A stretch of 32,122 nucleotides of DNA from Paracoccaceae bacterium (GCA_027351005.1 DAIEJF010000042.1:1-32122), one strand, 5' to 3'; numbered from the stretch's first letter, positions 6,859-16,059 are shown. The notes: generated by a model not told the origin, from the letters alone. Program-made: numbers and translations.

Positions 6859-7494
6859 CTAGACCAGCGACGTGACCCAGAGGATCGTCGCATCCTCTTC
6901 CGAGGTGGACACGACGTTATGGCCCATGGCCGCGTCGTAATAGGCGCTGTCGCCGCGGCGCATGTCCTGCGGCTCGTAGAATTCGGTGTAAAGCCGGATC
7001 GTTCCCGTCAGCACGAACAGGAATTCCTCGCCGTCGTGGCGCACCCAGCCGTCGAATTCGTCGATGCTGCGCGCCCGGATGCGGGCGCGGTAGGGCAGCA
7101 TCTGCTTGCGGGTCAGCGCATGGGCCAGCAGTTCGTGTTCATAGGTGGCCGTCGCATGGCGCTGCCCCTCGCCTGCCCGGGTGAAGGCCATGCGGCCATT
7201 CACCTGGGTCTTCGACGGCGGCGTGAAAAGCTGCGGGACCGAGATCGCCAACCCCTGCGCCAGCTTCTTGAGCGCGTCATAGGTGGGCGACATCTGCCCG
7301 TTCTCGATCTTCGACAGCGTGGATCGCGCCAGCCCGGCCTGCACCGCCGCCTGTTCCAGCGTCCAGCCACGGGCCTTGCGCAGCTCTCGCACCCGGTGGC
7401 CCAGGTCCAGCGGCACGGGCGTCACCTCGGCCCCGCTTTCGCGGGCGATGCGGATGATGGCGGCGGGGTCCGATTTTGTCATGCCGCAGGGCAT
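6859..7494 (-). CDS. XRE-family regulator with C-terminal cupin domain
   Basis: The 211-residue protein has an N-terminal helix-turn-helix of the XRE type (about 30-88), with the signature LRKARGWTLEQAAVQAGLARSTLSKIENG. A linker follows, then a cupin fold (about 120-210) with EEFLFVLTGTIRLYTEF and MRRGDSAYYDAAMGH. Such regulators (PuuR/SutR type) bind a small ligand in the cupin and usually control nearby metabolic or transport genes. Start choice is open between ATG at 7494 and ATG at 7482; neither has a strong Shine-Dalgarno sequence. Only 53 bases separate it from the acyl-CoA ligase start on the other strand, so it may regulate that gene pair and itself. Effector unknown. Confidence 0.88.
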   Translation of the reverse strand: MPCGMTKSDPAAIIRIARESGAEVTPVPLDLGHRVRELRKARGWTLEQAAVQAGLARSTLSKIENGQMSPTYDALKKLAQGLAISVPQLFTPPSKTQVNGRMAFTRAGEGQRHATATYEHELLAHALTRKQMLPYRARIRARSIDEFDGWVRHDGEEFLFVLTGTIRLYTEFYEPQDMRRGDSAYYDAAMGHNVVSTSEEDATILWVTSLV

Positions 7495-7547
7495 AAGCCA
7501 TCCCGCCCCCGCCTTGCAACAGCGACCGCGCGGCGCTAGCCAAGGCC

Positions 7548-9071
7548 ATGCTTTCCCTTGTCGATGACGGCGCGCCGCCGCCCTGCCCCGACCCGTTCAA
7601 CCTGGCCGAGGACGTGCTGGCCGCGGGCCTTGCCGCGCCGGACCGGATCGCGCTGCAGATCCTGCGCCACGCGGGCGCAGAACGCTGGAGCCATGCGCGC
7701 CTGCGCGCCGCCGTGCTGGGCACCGGTGCGGGCCTTCTGGCGCGCGGGCTGGCCCCCGGCGACCGGGTGCTGATGCGGCTGGGAAACACCGCCGATTTCC
7801 CGGTGCTGTTCCTGGGTGCCATCGCCGCCGGGCTGGTGCCGGTGCCAACCTCGGCGCAGCTGACCGTGCCCGAGGTGACGGCGCTGGCCGCCGCCCTTCG
7901 CCCGGCGCTGGTGGTCGCGGCGGAAGGCGTGGCGCGCCCCGCGGGCGACTGGCCGGTGGCAACCGAGGCCGAGCTGCGCGGCTGGCACGCGCTGCCCCCC
8001 TGCGACATTGACTGCGGCGCCCCCGACCGGCTGGCCTATATGGTCTTCACCTCGGGCACCACCGGGCGGCCACGGGCGGTGATGCATGCCCATCGCGCGA
8101 TCCGCGCCCGCCGGATGATGTGGGACGGCTGGTACGGCCTGACGCCGGCCGACCGGGTGCTGCACGCGGGTGCCTTCAACTGGACCTACACGCTGGGCAC
8201 CGGGCTGATGGACCCCTGGGCCGCGGGGGCAACCGCGCTGATCCCGGCGGCGGGGGTCACCCCCGAGGCGCTACCGCTGCTGCTGAAGCGCTTTGACGCC
8301 ACGATCTTTGCCGCCGCCCCCGGCGTTTATCGCCAGCTTCTGCGCGGCGTGCTGCCGGGGATGCCGAAGCTGCGCCACGGCCTGTCGGCGGGCGAGAAAC
8401 TGCCCGAGGCGACACGGGTTGCCTGGGTGCAGGCCACCGGTACACCGGTATACGAGGCATTCGGCATGTCCGAAATCTCGACCTTCCTGTCCGGCGCGCC
8501 GTCCCGCCCGGCGCCTGCGGGTGCGCTGGGCTACCCGCAGGCGGGCCGCCGTGTGGCGATCCTGGACCCCGAGGGCCGCCCCGTGCCCCGCGGCACCCCC
8601 GGCACGATCGCCGTGGGCCGCGATGATCCCGGCCTGTTCCTGGGCTACCTCGACGCCCCGGACGAGACCGCCGCGCGCTTTGCGGGCGACTGGTTTCTGA
8701 CCGGCGACATGGGCGTGATGGCCGGGGATGGCGCCATCGCCTACCTGGGCCGCGGCGATGACATGATGAACGCCGGCGGCTACCGCGTCTCGCCGCTGGA
8801 GGTCGAGGCGGCGATGGTCGCCCATCCCGCCATCGAGGATTGCGCCGCGGTCGAGGTGCAGGTGAAGGCCGATGCCAGCGTGATCGCACTGGCCTATGTC
8901 GGCGGCCCGGTTACCGCCGGGGAACTGGCTTCGTTTGCGGCCGACCGCCTTGCGCGCTACAAGCAGCCCCGGCTCTGGCGCCGGGTGGATGCCTTGCCGC
9001 GCGGGGCGAACGGCAAACTGCTGCGGGCGGTCCTGCGGCGCGAGATCGAGGGACAGCATGATCCGGCTTGA
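7548..9071 (+). CDS. AMP-forming acyl-CoA synthetase (benzoate-CoA ligase-like class)
   Basis: A 507-residue member of the ANL superfamily that activates a carboxylic acid with ATP to an acyl-AMP and then a CoA thioester. Core motifs are complete: phosphate loop TSGTTGRPR (168-176), YEAFGMSE (302-309), TGD (385-387), hinge/A8 GRGDDMMNAGGYRVSP (401-416) and C-terminal catalytic Lys490 in PRGANGK. The overall size and the FNWTYTLGTGLMDPW stretch resemble benzoate-type ligases and medium-chain ligases; the substrate cannot be assigned. The next gene starts inside this one (14-base overlap), so both are translated from one message. The divergent XRE-cupin gene is a likely regulator by position. 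Confidence 0.88.
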   Translation: MLSLVDDGAPPPCPDPFNLAEDVLAAGLAAPDRIALQILRHAGAERWSHARLRAAVLGTGAGLLARGLAPGDRVLMRLGNTADFPVLFLGAIAAGLVPVPTSAQLTVPEVTALAAALRPALVVAAEGVARPAGDWPVATEAELRGWHALPPCDIDCGAPDRLAYMVFTSGTTGRPRAVMHAHRAIRARRMMWDGWYGLTPADRVLHAGAFNWTYTLGTGLMDPWAAGATALIPAAGVTPEALPLLLKRFDATIFAAAPGVYRQLLRGVLPGMPKLRHGLSAGEKLPEATRVAWVQATGTPVYEAFGMSEISTFLSGAPSRPAPAGALGYPQAGRRVAILDPEGRPVPRGTPGTIAVGRDDPGLFLGYLDAPDETAARFAGDWFLTGDMGVMAGDGAIAYLGRGDDMMNAGGYRVSPLEVEAAMVAHPAIEDCAAVEVQVKADASVIALAYVGGPVTAGELASFAADRLARYKQPRLWRRVDALPRGANGKLLRAVLRREIEGQHDPA

Positions 9072-9699
9072 TATCTTTTCCGACCCCGTCTGCCCCTGGT
9101 GCTATATCGGCAAGACCTATCTCGACCGCGCGCTGGAACGGGCGGCAGATCATCCCTTCGCGATCGAATGGCATCCGTTCCAGCTCAATCCCGACATGGC
9201 GCCGGGCGGGGTGGACCGGCTGGACTATCTCGCCGCCCGCTTTGGCGGGCGCGACAAGGCGGTCGCGATGTCGCAGCGGGTGGAACTTGCGGCGCGCGAA
9301 GCGGGGATCGAGATCGACTTCGACCGCATCCCGCGCATCCCGAACACGCTGGACGCGCACCGGTTGATCCACTGGGCGGGGCTGGAAGGGCGGCAGACGC
9401 CCATGGTCTCGGCGCTCTTCCGCGCCTATTGGCGCGAGGGGCGCGACATCGGCGACCCAGAGGTGCTGGCCGATGTGGCGGCGGGCGTCGGACTGGATCG
9501 GGCGGTGATCGTCCGCCTGCTTGCAAGCGATGCCGACCGCGCCGACATCGCCGCGCGCGACGCCCATGCCCGCTCGCGCGGGGTGACTGCGGTGCCGACC
9601 TTCCTGATCGCCAACCGCTATGCCCTGCAAGGCGCGCAGCCCGACACGACCTGGGCCGAGGCGATTGCCGAACTGACGGCCAAGGGCCTGGAGGACTGA
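9058..9699 (+). CDS. DsbA-family oxidoreductase, FrnE/HCCA isomerase-like
   Basis: The 213-residue protein has the thioredoxin-like start IRLDIFSDPVCPWCYIGK with a CPWC active-site motif at 12-15, a helical insert, and the cis-proline loop VTAVPTFLI (Pro180). It has no signal peptide, so it is cytoplasmic. This fits the FrnE branch of the DsbA superfamily (PF01323), which includes polyketide-associated FrnE and 2-hydroxychromene-2-carboxylate isomerase; FrnE-like proteins keep the CxxC, as here. ATG at 9058 overlaps the ligase gene by 14 bases and has GAGGGA upstream. The tight coupling suggests it acts on, or protects, a product of the ligase pathway, but this is inference. Confidence 0.88.
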   Translation: MIRLDIFSDPVCPWCYIGKTYLDRALERAADHPFAIEWHPFQLNPDMAPGGVDRLDYLAARFGGRDKAVAMSQRVELAAREAGIEIDFDRIPRIPNTLDAHRLIHWAGLEGRQTPMVSALFRAYWREGRDIGDPEVLADVAAGVGLDRAVIVRLLASDADRADIAARDAHARSRGVTAVPTFLIANRYALQGAQPDTTWAEAIAELTAKGLED

Positions 9700-9718
9700 G
9701 GGTCTGGGCGGATTTGCC

Positions 9719-9748
9719 TTGGAATCGCGGGCCAGAGGCGCCTATATG
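9719..9748 (+). promoter_or_regulatory. Putative promoter for the HdeD-like gene
   Basis: TTGGAA (9719-9724), an 18-base spacer, and TATATG (9743-9748) lie in the 95-base gap before the HdeD-like gene. The predicted start is near 9755, giving a leader of about 40 bases. Confidence 0.4.
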
Positions 9749-9794
9749 GCAGCGCGCCCGTTGATGTCCCGCGATCTGGCAAAGGAGCGCCGCG

Positions 9795-10337
9795 ATGCCA
9801 TCTGCCTCCCCCCGCTCGCCTCTGGCTGACGGCTGGGCCTGGCTTCTTCTGTATGGCGCGCTGGCCCTGATCGGCGGCGTTCTTGCCCTTGTCCATCCCT
9901 TCGCGGCCAGCCTGACGGTGGTGACCTTCGCCGCGATGGGCTTTGTGCTGGCCGGGGCGCTGAAGATGGTCTACGCCCGCCGCATCCGCGAGACCGGCGC
10001 CTATGTCGTCTCGCTCGCGCTCGGGGCGCTTTTCATCCTGCTGGGCGCGGCGCTCTGGCTGAACCCGCTGGCGGGGCTGATGTCGCTGACCGCCCTGGTC
10101 GCTGTGGGCTTCGTGCTGATCGGCATCGCCAAGACCGCCTTCGCGCTGCAACTGCGGGAATTGCGCGGCGCGGGCTGGGTGCTGGTGTCGGGGCTTCTGA
10201 CGCTGATCCTGGGGGTGATGATCTTCGCCAACTTCCCCTATGCGGCGGCGACCGTGCTGGGGCTGCTTCTGGGGATCGAGCTGATCTCGACCGGCGTGGC
10301 CTTCGTGGTGGCCGCGCTCATGCTGCGCGGGATCTAG
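9795..10337 (+). CDS. HdeD/DUF308 family membrane protein
   Basis: The 180-residue protein consists of six hydrophobic segments arranged as three repeated pairs with short loops (for example LLLYGALALIGGVLALVHPF and VVSLALGALFILLGAALWLN). This is the repeat pattern and length of the HdeD family (PF03729). E. coli HdeD is linked to acid resistance at high cell density; the role in alphaproteobacteria is not established. AAAGGAG lies seven bases before the ATG. A small potassium channel gene starts 42 bases downstream, and the two may form one transcript. Confidence 0.88.
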   Translation: MPSASPRSPLADGWAWLLLYGALALIGGVLALVHPFAASLTVVTFAAMGFVLAGALKMVYARRIRETGAYVVSLALGALFILLGAALWLNPLAGLMSLTALVAVGFVLIGIAKTAFALQLRELRGAGWVLVSGLLTLILGVMIFANFPYAAATVLGLLLGIELISTGVAFVVAALMLRGI

Positions 10338-10379
10338 CGGATGCAGGCCGGCCTGTGGGCGCAGGGGGGCTAGGACGGC

Positions 10380-10655
10380 GTGCGGTTCATCGTGAGCACG
10401 GTGGTGGGGCTGGTGTTCGTGGTGGTGTCGATTGCCACGACTTTCTTCCACTATGTCGAAGGCTGGGCCTGGATCGACGCCTATTACTTTACCGTGGTGA
10501 CGCTTTCGACCGTGGGCTATGGCGATATGACGCCCAAGACCGATCTGGGCAAGATCGGCGCCACCATCCTGATCTTCGTGGGACTGGGCGTTTTTGCTCT
10601 GGCGGTGCAGCAGATCGGCCTTTATGTCTCGCGCCAGGCAAATGACGACAACTGA
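10380..10655 (+). CDS. Two-TM potassium channel family protein
   Basis: This 91-residue protein has the minimal ion-channel layout: TM1 at about 3-23, a pore helix at about 34-43, the selectivity filter TVGYGD at 44-49, and TM2 at about 58-82. The TVGYGD sequence is the canonical K+ filter, so potassium selectivity is well supported. There is no RCK/TrkA-N or cyclic-nucleotide domain, so gating cannot be predicted; four subunits would form a pore. The start is GTG at 10380 with a G-rich stretch upstream; there is no better in-frame ATG. Its neighbours are HdeD-like and MFS genes, with no obvious functional link. Confidence 0.87.
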   Translation: MRFIVSTVVGLVFVVVSIATTFFHYVEGWAWIDAYYFTVVTLSTVGYGDMTPKTDLGKIGATILIFVGLGVFALAVQQIGLYVSRQANDDN

Positions 10656-10660
10656 CGCGG

Positions 10661-11905
10661 ATGCTTGGTGACCGGGCCCCCCGCGCACGCGCCCCGGAAC
10701 CCCTGATGCCGCAGAAACCCATGCACCAGATCGAATTCATCGCCATGCTGGCGATGCTGTTCGCCGTGGTCGCCTTTTCCATCGACGGAATGCTGCCCGC
10801 CCTGCCCCGCATCGCGGCGGAACTGACGCCCGATGACGTGAACGCGGCGCAACTGGTCGTCACGTCCTTCGTGCTGGGCATGGGGATCGGCACGCTCTTT
10901 GCCGGGCCGGTGTCGGATACGGTGGGGCGGCGGCCCGCGATCATCGGCTTTGTCGGGATCTACATCCTGGGGGCGGCGCTGTCCACGCAGGCAGGATCGT
11001 TGGACCTGCTGCTGGCCTCGCGGCTGGTGCAGGGTCTGGGCTCGGCCGGGCCGCGGATCGTGTCGCTGGCCATGGTGCGCGACCTGCATTCCGGGCGCCA
11101 GATGGCTCGCATCGTGTCCTTTGCCATGATGATCTTCACCCTGGTCCCCGCGGTGGCACCCTCGCTTGGCACGGTCATCATCGCGGGCTTCGGCTGGCGC
11201 GGGATCTTCGGCGCGGTGATCCTCTTTGCCACGCTGGCGGCCGGCTGGCTGCTGCTGCGCCAGCCCGAAACCCTGCCGCCCGAGCGCCGCCGCCCGCTGC
11301 GGCTGGCGCCTCTGGGCCATGCCTTCCGCGAGGTGATGACGCATCGGCTGGTCGTGACCTCGATCTCGGTACAGACGCTGATCTATGCCGGGCTCTTTGC
11401 CACCCTGTCCTCGGCCCAGCAGATCTTCGACGTGAGCTTTCACCGCGCGGCCAGCTTCCCGCTGTGGTTCGCGATGATCGCGCTTCTGGCGGGGGGCGCC
11501 AGCTTCCTGAACGCCACGCTGGTCGTGCGGCTGGGGATGCGGCGGCTGATCGGGCTGGCGCTGGGCGCGCAGCTTGTGTTTTCCGCCGGGATGACGGGGG
11601 CCACGATGCTGGGCCTCTGGCCTGCGGGGCTGGCCTTTCCGGCCTATCTGGTGTGGATGACCAGCGTCTTCTTCATGACGAGCCTGACGCTGGGCAACCT
11701 GAACGCCCTGGCGCTGGAGCCGCTGGGGCATATCGCGGGCATGGCGGCCTCGGTCAACGGCTGCATCGCCACGGTGGTGTCGGTCGTGATCGCGGCGCCC
11801 ATCGGGCTGATGTTCGACGGAACGCCGGTGCCGCTGATGGCGTCGGTCGCGACCCTCTGCGCCCTCGGCTTCGCGCTCTTGCAGACGTTGCCCGGCCGAA
11901 GCTGA
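10661..11905 (+). CDS. MFS drug-resistance transporter, Bcr/CflA type
   Basis: This protein of up to 414 residues has about twelve hydrophobic segments. The motif-A loop GPVSDTVGRRPAIIG (after TM2) and the motif-C-like stretch PAVAPSLGTVI in TM5 place it among the 12-TM proton-driven drug exporters, and the DxMLPALPRIAAEL start resembles Bcr/CflA proteins. It would export a toxic compound across the inner membrane; the substrate is unknown. ATG at 10661 lies five bases after the channel gene stop, but ATG at 10706 or 10721 is nearer the start of TM1 and equally possible. It ends four bases from the convergent mfd gene, with no room for a terminator between them. Confidence 0.87.
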   Translation: MLGDRAPRARAPEPLMPQKPMHQIEFIAMLAMLFAVVAFSIDGMLPALPRIAAELTPDDVNAAQLVVTSFVLGMGIGTLFAGPVSDTVGRRPAIIGFVGIYILGAALSTQAGSLDLLLASRLVQGLGSAGPRIVSLAMVRDLHSGRQMARIVSFAMMIFTLVPAVAPSLGTVIIAGFGWRGIFGAVILFATLAAGWLLLRQPETLPPERRRPLRLAPLGHAFREVMTHRLVVTSISVQTLIYAGLFATLSSAQQIFDVSFHRAASFPLWFAMIALLAGGASFLNATLVVRLGMRRLIGLALGAQLVFSAGMTGATMLGLWPAGLAFPAYLVWMTSVFFMTSLTLGNLNALALEPLGHIAGMAASVNGCIATVVSVVIAAPIGLMFDGTPVPLMASVATLCALGFALLQTLPGRS

Positions 11906-11909
11906 GCGA

Positions 11910-14900
11910 TCAGCGCCGCCGCGTGGGCTTTCCGGCCGAGAACGGGCGATAGGGCGGCACCACCTTGCCCGTCGGGCGCGGCACCGGCTTTGGCGCGGGC
12001 TTCGGCGCGGGGGCCATGGCAGCGGGCGACACCTTGGGCACATCGCGCACCGGCGCATCGGGGCTGACCACCTTGTCGGCCAGATCGCGGGCGATGGCGA
12101 AGGCACCCTTGATCCGCTCGGCCTCGGTCGCGAAGTCGCGCGCCAGAACGATCTTGTTGTCCTTGATCCGCGCGGTCCCTTCCTGCGCCTGCAGATAGGC
12201 GACAAGGCCGGCGGGGCTGGCGAACTTGTCGTTGTGGAACTGCACCGTGGCCCCCTTCGGCCCGGCATCAAGGCGCGAGATCCCGGCCTTCTTGCACATC
12301 GCCTTGATGCGCACGATCAGCATCAGGGTATTCACCTCTTTCGGCAGCGGGCCGAAGCGGTCGATCAGCTCGGCGGCAAAGCCTTCCAGCTCGACCTTCG
12401 TGGTCAGCTGCGACAGGCTGCGGTAAAGCCCCAGGCGCACGTCGAGATCGGGCACATAATCCTCGGGGATCAGCACCGGAACGCCCAGATTGATCTGCGG
12501 CGCCCACTGATCGTCCTGCGGGCTCAGCCCCTGCAACTCGCCCGATTTGATGCGGGCGATCGTCTCTTCCAGCATGTGCTGGTAAAGCTCGTATCCGACC
12601 TCGGTGATGTGGCCCGACTGCTCTTCGCCCAGGATGTTGCCCGCCCCGCGCAGGTCAAGATCCTGGCTGGCCAGCGTGAAGCCCGCCCCCAGACTGTCGA
12701 GACTGCCCAGAAGCCGTAGCCGCTTGACCGCCTGGGGGGTCAGCGGCGCGCGGGGCTTGGTGGTCAGGTAGCAATAGGCCCGCGTCTTCGACCGCCCGAC
12801 CCGCCCGCGGATCTGGTAAAGCTGCGACAGGCCGAACATGTCGGCGCGGTGCACGATCATCGTGTTGGCGGTCGGGATGTCCAGCCCGCTTTCCACGATG
12901 GTGGTGGCCAGCAGCACGTCATACTTGCCGTCGTAGAAGGCGTTCATCCGGTCGTCGAGTTCCCCCGCCGCCATCTGCCCGTGCGCGGTGATGAAGCTCA
13001 CCTCGGGCACCTGGGCGCGCAGGAACTCTTCCATCTCGGCCAGATCGGTGATCCGCGGCACTACGAAGAACGACTGTCCGCCGCGGTAGTGTTCGCGCAA
13101 CAGCGCCTCGCGCAGCGTCACGGTGTCGAACTCGCTCACATAGGTGCGGATCGCCAGCCGGTCGACCGGCGGCGTGCCGATGATCGACAGATCGCGCACC
13201 CCCGTCAGCGACAGTTGCAGCGTGCGCGGAATGGGCGTGGCGGTCAGCGTCAGGACATGGATATCCGTCCGCATCTCCTTCAGCCGTTCCTTGTGGGTCA
13301 CGCCGAAGTGCTGTTCCTCGTCGATGATCATCAGACCGAGGGACTTGAACGTCACCCCCTTGGCCAGCAAGGCATGGGTACCCACGCAAATGTCCACCGA
13401 ACCATCGGCCAGCCCCGCGCGGGTCGCGGCCGCGTTCTTGGCCGACACAAAGCGCGACAGCGGCCGCACGTTGATCGGAAAGCCGCGGAAGCGTTCGGCG
13501 AAGCTGTTGTAATGCTGGCGGGCCAGCAGCGTGGTGGGCGCGATAACCGCCACCTGCACCCCCGACATCGCCGCCACGAAGGCCGCGCGCATCGCCACCT
13601 CGGTCTTGCCGAAGCCCACGTCGCCCACGATCAGCCGGTCCATCGGCACGCCCGCTTCCAGATCGTGCAGCACGTCCTCGATGGCCGACAACTGGTCATC
13701 GGTTTCCTGATAGGGGAAGCGCGCGGCGAAGGCCTCCCAGGCCTGGTGCGGCGCCTCCAGGATCGGCGCATGGCGCAACTGGCGTTCGGCGGCGATGCGG
13801 ATCAGCCGGTCGGCGATCTCGCGGATGCGTTCCTTCAGCCGGGCCTTCTTGGCCTGCCAGGCGCCGCCGCCCAGACGGTCCAGCAGCCCCTCTTCATGGC
13901 CATAGCGGCTCAGAAGCTCGATGTTCTCGACCGGCAGATAAAGCCGCGCGCCCTCGGCATAGTCCAGCGCGATGCATTCATGCGGCGCGCCTAGCGCGGT
14001 GATGGTTTCAAGCCCGGTGTAACGACCCACGCCATGTTCGACATGCACCACCAGATCGCCCGGAGAAAGCGATTGAGCTTCGGTCAGGAAGTTCTCGGCT
14101 TTATTGCGTTTTTTCTGGGTGCGGATCAGCCGGTCGCCCAGCACGTCCTGTTCGCTGACCACTGTCAGCCCGGGGCTTTCGAACCCGTGTTCCAGCGCCC
14201 AGACCGCCAGATACAGCCCGCCCTTGCCGGCGGGCACCTCGCGGATGTCGGAAATCAGGGTCGCGTCCTGTACCCCCTGATCCTCCATCAGCCCCTTCAG
14301 CCGCTCGCGCGCGCCCTCGGAATAGCTGGTGACGATGACATGGCCATCTTTGCGCCGCGCCCGAAGATGATCGGCCAATGCTTCGAAAAGACTAACGTTT
14401 TCAAGCTGACGCTCGGGCGAGAAATTGCGCCCGATCCGGCCGCCCGCATCCAGCACGCCGGGCCCCAGCCCCTGCGGCAGCGGGTTCAACTGCACCACCC
14501 GCAGCGCGGCCACCGCCTGTTCCCAGGCCGCATCATCCAGATAAAGCAGCCCGGGCGGGCATGGCTTGTAGACCGTGTCCATCCGCCCCTTCGCGCCCAT
14601 CGCCTCGCGCCGCGCATCATACTGGTCCGCGATGCTGTCCCACCGGCTCAGCCGCGACGCCGTCACCTGGTCATCCAGCATCACCGAGGCGCCGGGAAGG
14701 TAGTCGAACAGCGTTTCCAGCCGCGCGTGGAAGAAGGGCAGCCAGTGCTCCATCCCCTGATGCTTGCGCCCCGCGCTCACCGCCTCGTAAAGCGGGTCAT
14801 CCGCCCCGCCCACCCCGAATTCCAGCCGGTAGCTCTGGCGGAACCGGGTGATCGCGGCCTCGTCCAGGATCACCTCGCTGACCGGGGCCAGATCCACCAC

Positions 14901-15500
14901 CGTCAGCTTTTCGGTGGTGCGTTGGCTGACGGGATCAAAGCGGCGCGCCCCGTCCAGCACATCGCCGAAGAGGTCAAGCCGGACCGGCCCGCCCTCGCCC
15001 GGCGGATAGATGTCGATGATGCCGCCGCGCACCGCGTAATCGCCGGGCTCGGACACGGTCGAGGTCTGCGAAAAGCCCATCCGCACCAGAAAGGCGCGCA
15101 GCTCTGCCTCGTTCACCCGCCCGCCGACGCGCGCCGAAAACGACGCCTCGCGCAGCACCGCCCGCGCGGGCAGCCGCTGGGTTGCGGCATTCAGCGTGGT
15201 CAGCAGGATGAACGGCCCCGGCAACCCCTGCGCCAGCGCGGCCAGCGTGGCCATGCGCGCCGCGGACACATCGGGGTTGGGCGAGACCCGGTCATAGGGC
15301 AGGCAATCCCAGGCGGGCAGCGTCAGCACCGCGGCGCCGGGCGCAAAGAAGGCCAGCGCGGCGCGCATCGCCTCCATCCGCTTGTCGTCGCGCGCGACAT
15401 GCACCACGGCCGCCCCGGTCCGCTCCATCTCGCGGACCAGAAGCCGGGCGTCAAAGCCCTCGGGCGCACCGCCCAGGGTGATCTGCGTCATCAGGGTCAT
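11910..15500 (-). CDS. mfd: Transcription-repair coupling factor Mfd
   Basis: Mfd binds RNA polymerase stalled at DNA lesions, pushes it off with its ATP-driven translocase and recruits UvrA. The 1196-residue protein has the full domain order: an N-terminal UvrB-like region with ALPAWDCLPYDRVSPNPDVSA-type residues, the RNA polymerase interaction domain near 480-500 (DLVVHVEHGVGRYTGLE), the translocase with GDVGFGKTE (Walker A Lys632) and DEEQ (727-730), LTATPIPRTLQLSL, RVGRS, and the C-terminal TRCF domain. The last 50 residues are a Pro/Lys-rich tail ending in Arg residues, absent from E. coli Mfd and probably disordered. ATG at 15500 is used; ATG at 15491 is an alternative. A short membrane protein gene lies upstream on the same strand. 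Confidence 0.97.
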   Translation of the reverse strand: MTLMTQITLGGAPEGFDARLLVREMERTGAAVVHVARDDKRMEAMRAALAFFAPGAAVLTLPAWDCLPYDRVSPNPDVSAARMATLAALAQGLPGPFILLTTLNAATQRLPARAVLREASFSARVGGRVNEAELRAFLVRMGFSQTSTVSEPGDYAVRGGIIDIYPPGEGGPVRLDLFGDVLDGARRFDPVSQRTTEKLTVVDLAPVSEVILDEAAITRFRQSYRLEFGVGGADDPLYEAVSAGRKHQGMEHWLPFFHARLETLFDYLPGASVMLDDQVTASRLSRWDSIADQYDARREAMGAKGRMDTVYKPCPPGLLYLDDAAWEQAVAALRVVQLNPLPQGLGPGVLDAGGRIGRNFSPERQLENVSLFEALADHLRARRKDGHVIVTSYSEGARERLKGLMEDQGVQDATLISDIREVPAGKGGLYLAVWALEHGFESPGLTVVSEQDVLGDRLIRTQKKRNKAENFLTEAQSLSPGDLVVHVEHGVGRYTGLETITALGAPHECIALDYAEGARLYLPVENIELLSRYGHEEGLLDRLGGGAWQAKKARLKERIREIADRLIRIAAERQLRHAPILEAPHQAWEAFAARFPYQETDDQLSAIEDVLHDLEAGVPMDRLIVGDVGFGKTEVAMRAAFVAAMSGVQVAVIAPTTLLARQHYNSFAERFRGFPINVRPLSRFVSAKNAAATRAGLADGSVDICVGTHALLAKGVTFKSLGLMIIDEEQHFGVTHKERLKEMRTDIHVLTLTATPIPRTLQLSLTGVRDLSIIGTPPVDRLAIRTYVSEFDTVTLREALLREHYRGGQSFFVVPRITDLAEMEEFLRAQVPEVSFITAHGQMAAGELDDRMNAFYDGKYDVLLATTIVESGLDIPTANTMIVHRADMFGLSQLYQIRGRVGRSKTRAYCYLTTKPRAPLTPQAVKRLRLLGSLDSLGAGFTLASQDLDLRGAGNILGEEQSGHITEVGYELYQHMLEETIARIKSGELQGLSPQDDQWAPQINLGVPVLIPEDYVPDLDVRLGLYRSLSQLTTKVELEGFAAELIDRFGPLPKEVNTLMLIVRIKAMCKKAGISRLDAGPKGATVQFHNDKFASPAGLVAYLQAQEGTARIKDNKIVLARDFATEAERIKGAFAIARDLADKVVSPDAPVRDVPKVSPAAMAPAPKPAPKPVPRPTGKVVPPYRPFSAGKPTRRR

Positions 15501-15531
15501 GTGCGCTGACCTACTTGGCCCGGTCCGGAAG

Positions 15532-16059
15532 TCAATGCCCGAGGATGCTGAGCTGGATGTTCTGATACATCCCCCACATCGCGGTCACGAAAATCGCCAC
15601 CATCCCGATCACCTGCGTCATCAGCCGGTGCCGGTGCAGCCGCCGGTCCAGCGCATCGCCCGCATCCTCGCCCCCCGCGATCCGCCGCGCCGTGGCAAAG
15701 GACAGCCCGCCCACCCCGCTGAGCGGCAGCGCCAGCAGGAAGACGGCCTGCGCGAATTCCACCTTGTAGTAGAACCCCAGCGACGCCAGCGTGGTCAGCA
15801 GGAAGAACATGAACCCCAGAAGCCACAGCCCCGAGGTCCGGGCGATGAACAGCAGCCGGTCGACGTTGATCCGGGTGATGGTTTCCAGATCCGCCTGCGC
15901 CTGTCCGCCGTGCCGCCGCGCACGCGAGACCATGTCGTAAGGCACGCCCAGAACCCAATGGCTGGTCGAGGACCAGACCACCGCCAGCACGATCCAGAAC
16001 CACAGGTTGGAGAAGGAACGAAGGTCGATAAGCTCGACAACGGTATTGTAGAACGACAC
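15532..16059 (-). CDS. Small membrane protein annotated in Rhodobacteraceae as SufBCD component
   Basis: From GTG at 16059 the protein has 175 residues, begins SFYNTVVELIDLRSFSNLWFW after the start, and has four hydrophobic segments: about 18-37, 75-97, 102-118 and 148-166. The stretch SSTSHWVLGVPYDMVSRARRHGGQA is highly characteristic of a Rhodobacterales family commonly labelled 'component of SufBCD complex', although I know of no direct evidence that it takes part in Fe-S assembly and no suf genes are here. GTG is chosen because AGAAGG lies nine bases upstream and homologues start at this point; the upstream frame to 16146 looks non-coding. It lies 31 bases upstream of mfd and divergent from hemB. 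Confidence 0.75.
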   Translation of the reverse strand: MSFYNTVVELIDLRSFSNLWFWIVLAVVWSSTSHWVLGVPYDMVSRARRHGGQAQADLETITRINVDRLLFIARTSGLWLLGFMFFLLTTLASLGFYYKVEFAQAVFLLALPLSGVGGLSFATARRIAGGEDAGDALDRRLHRHRLMTQVIGMVAIFVTAMWGMYQNIQLSILGH

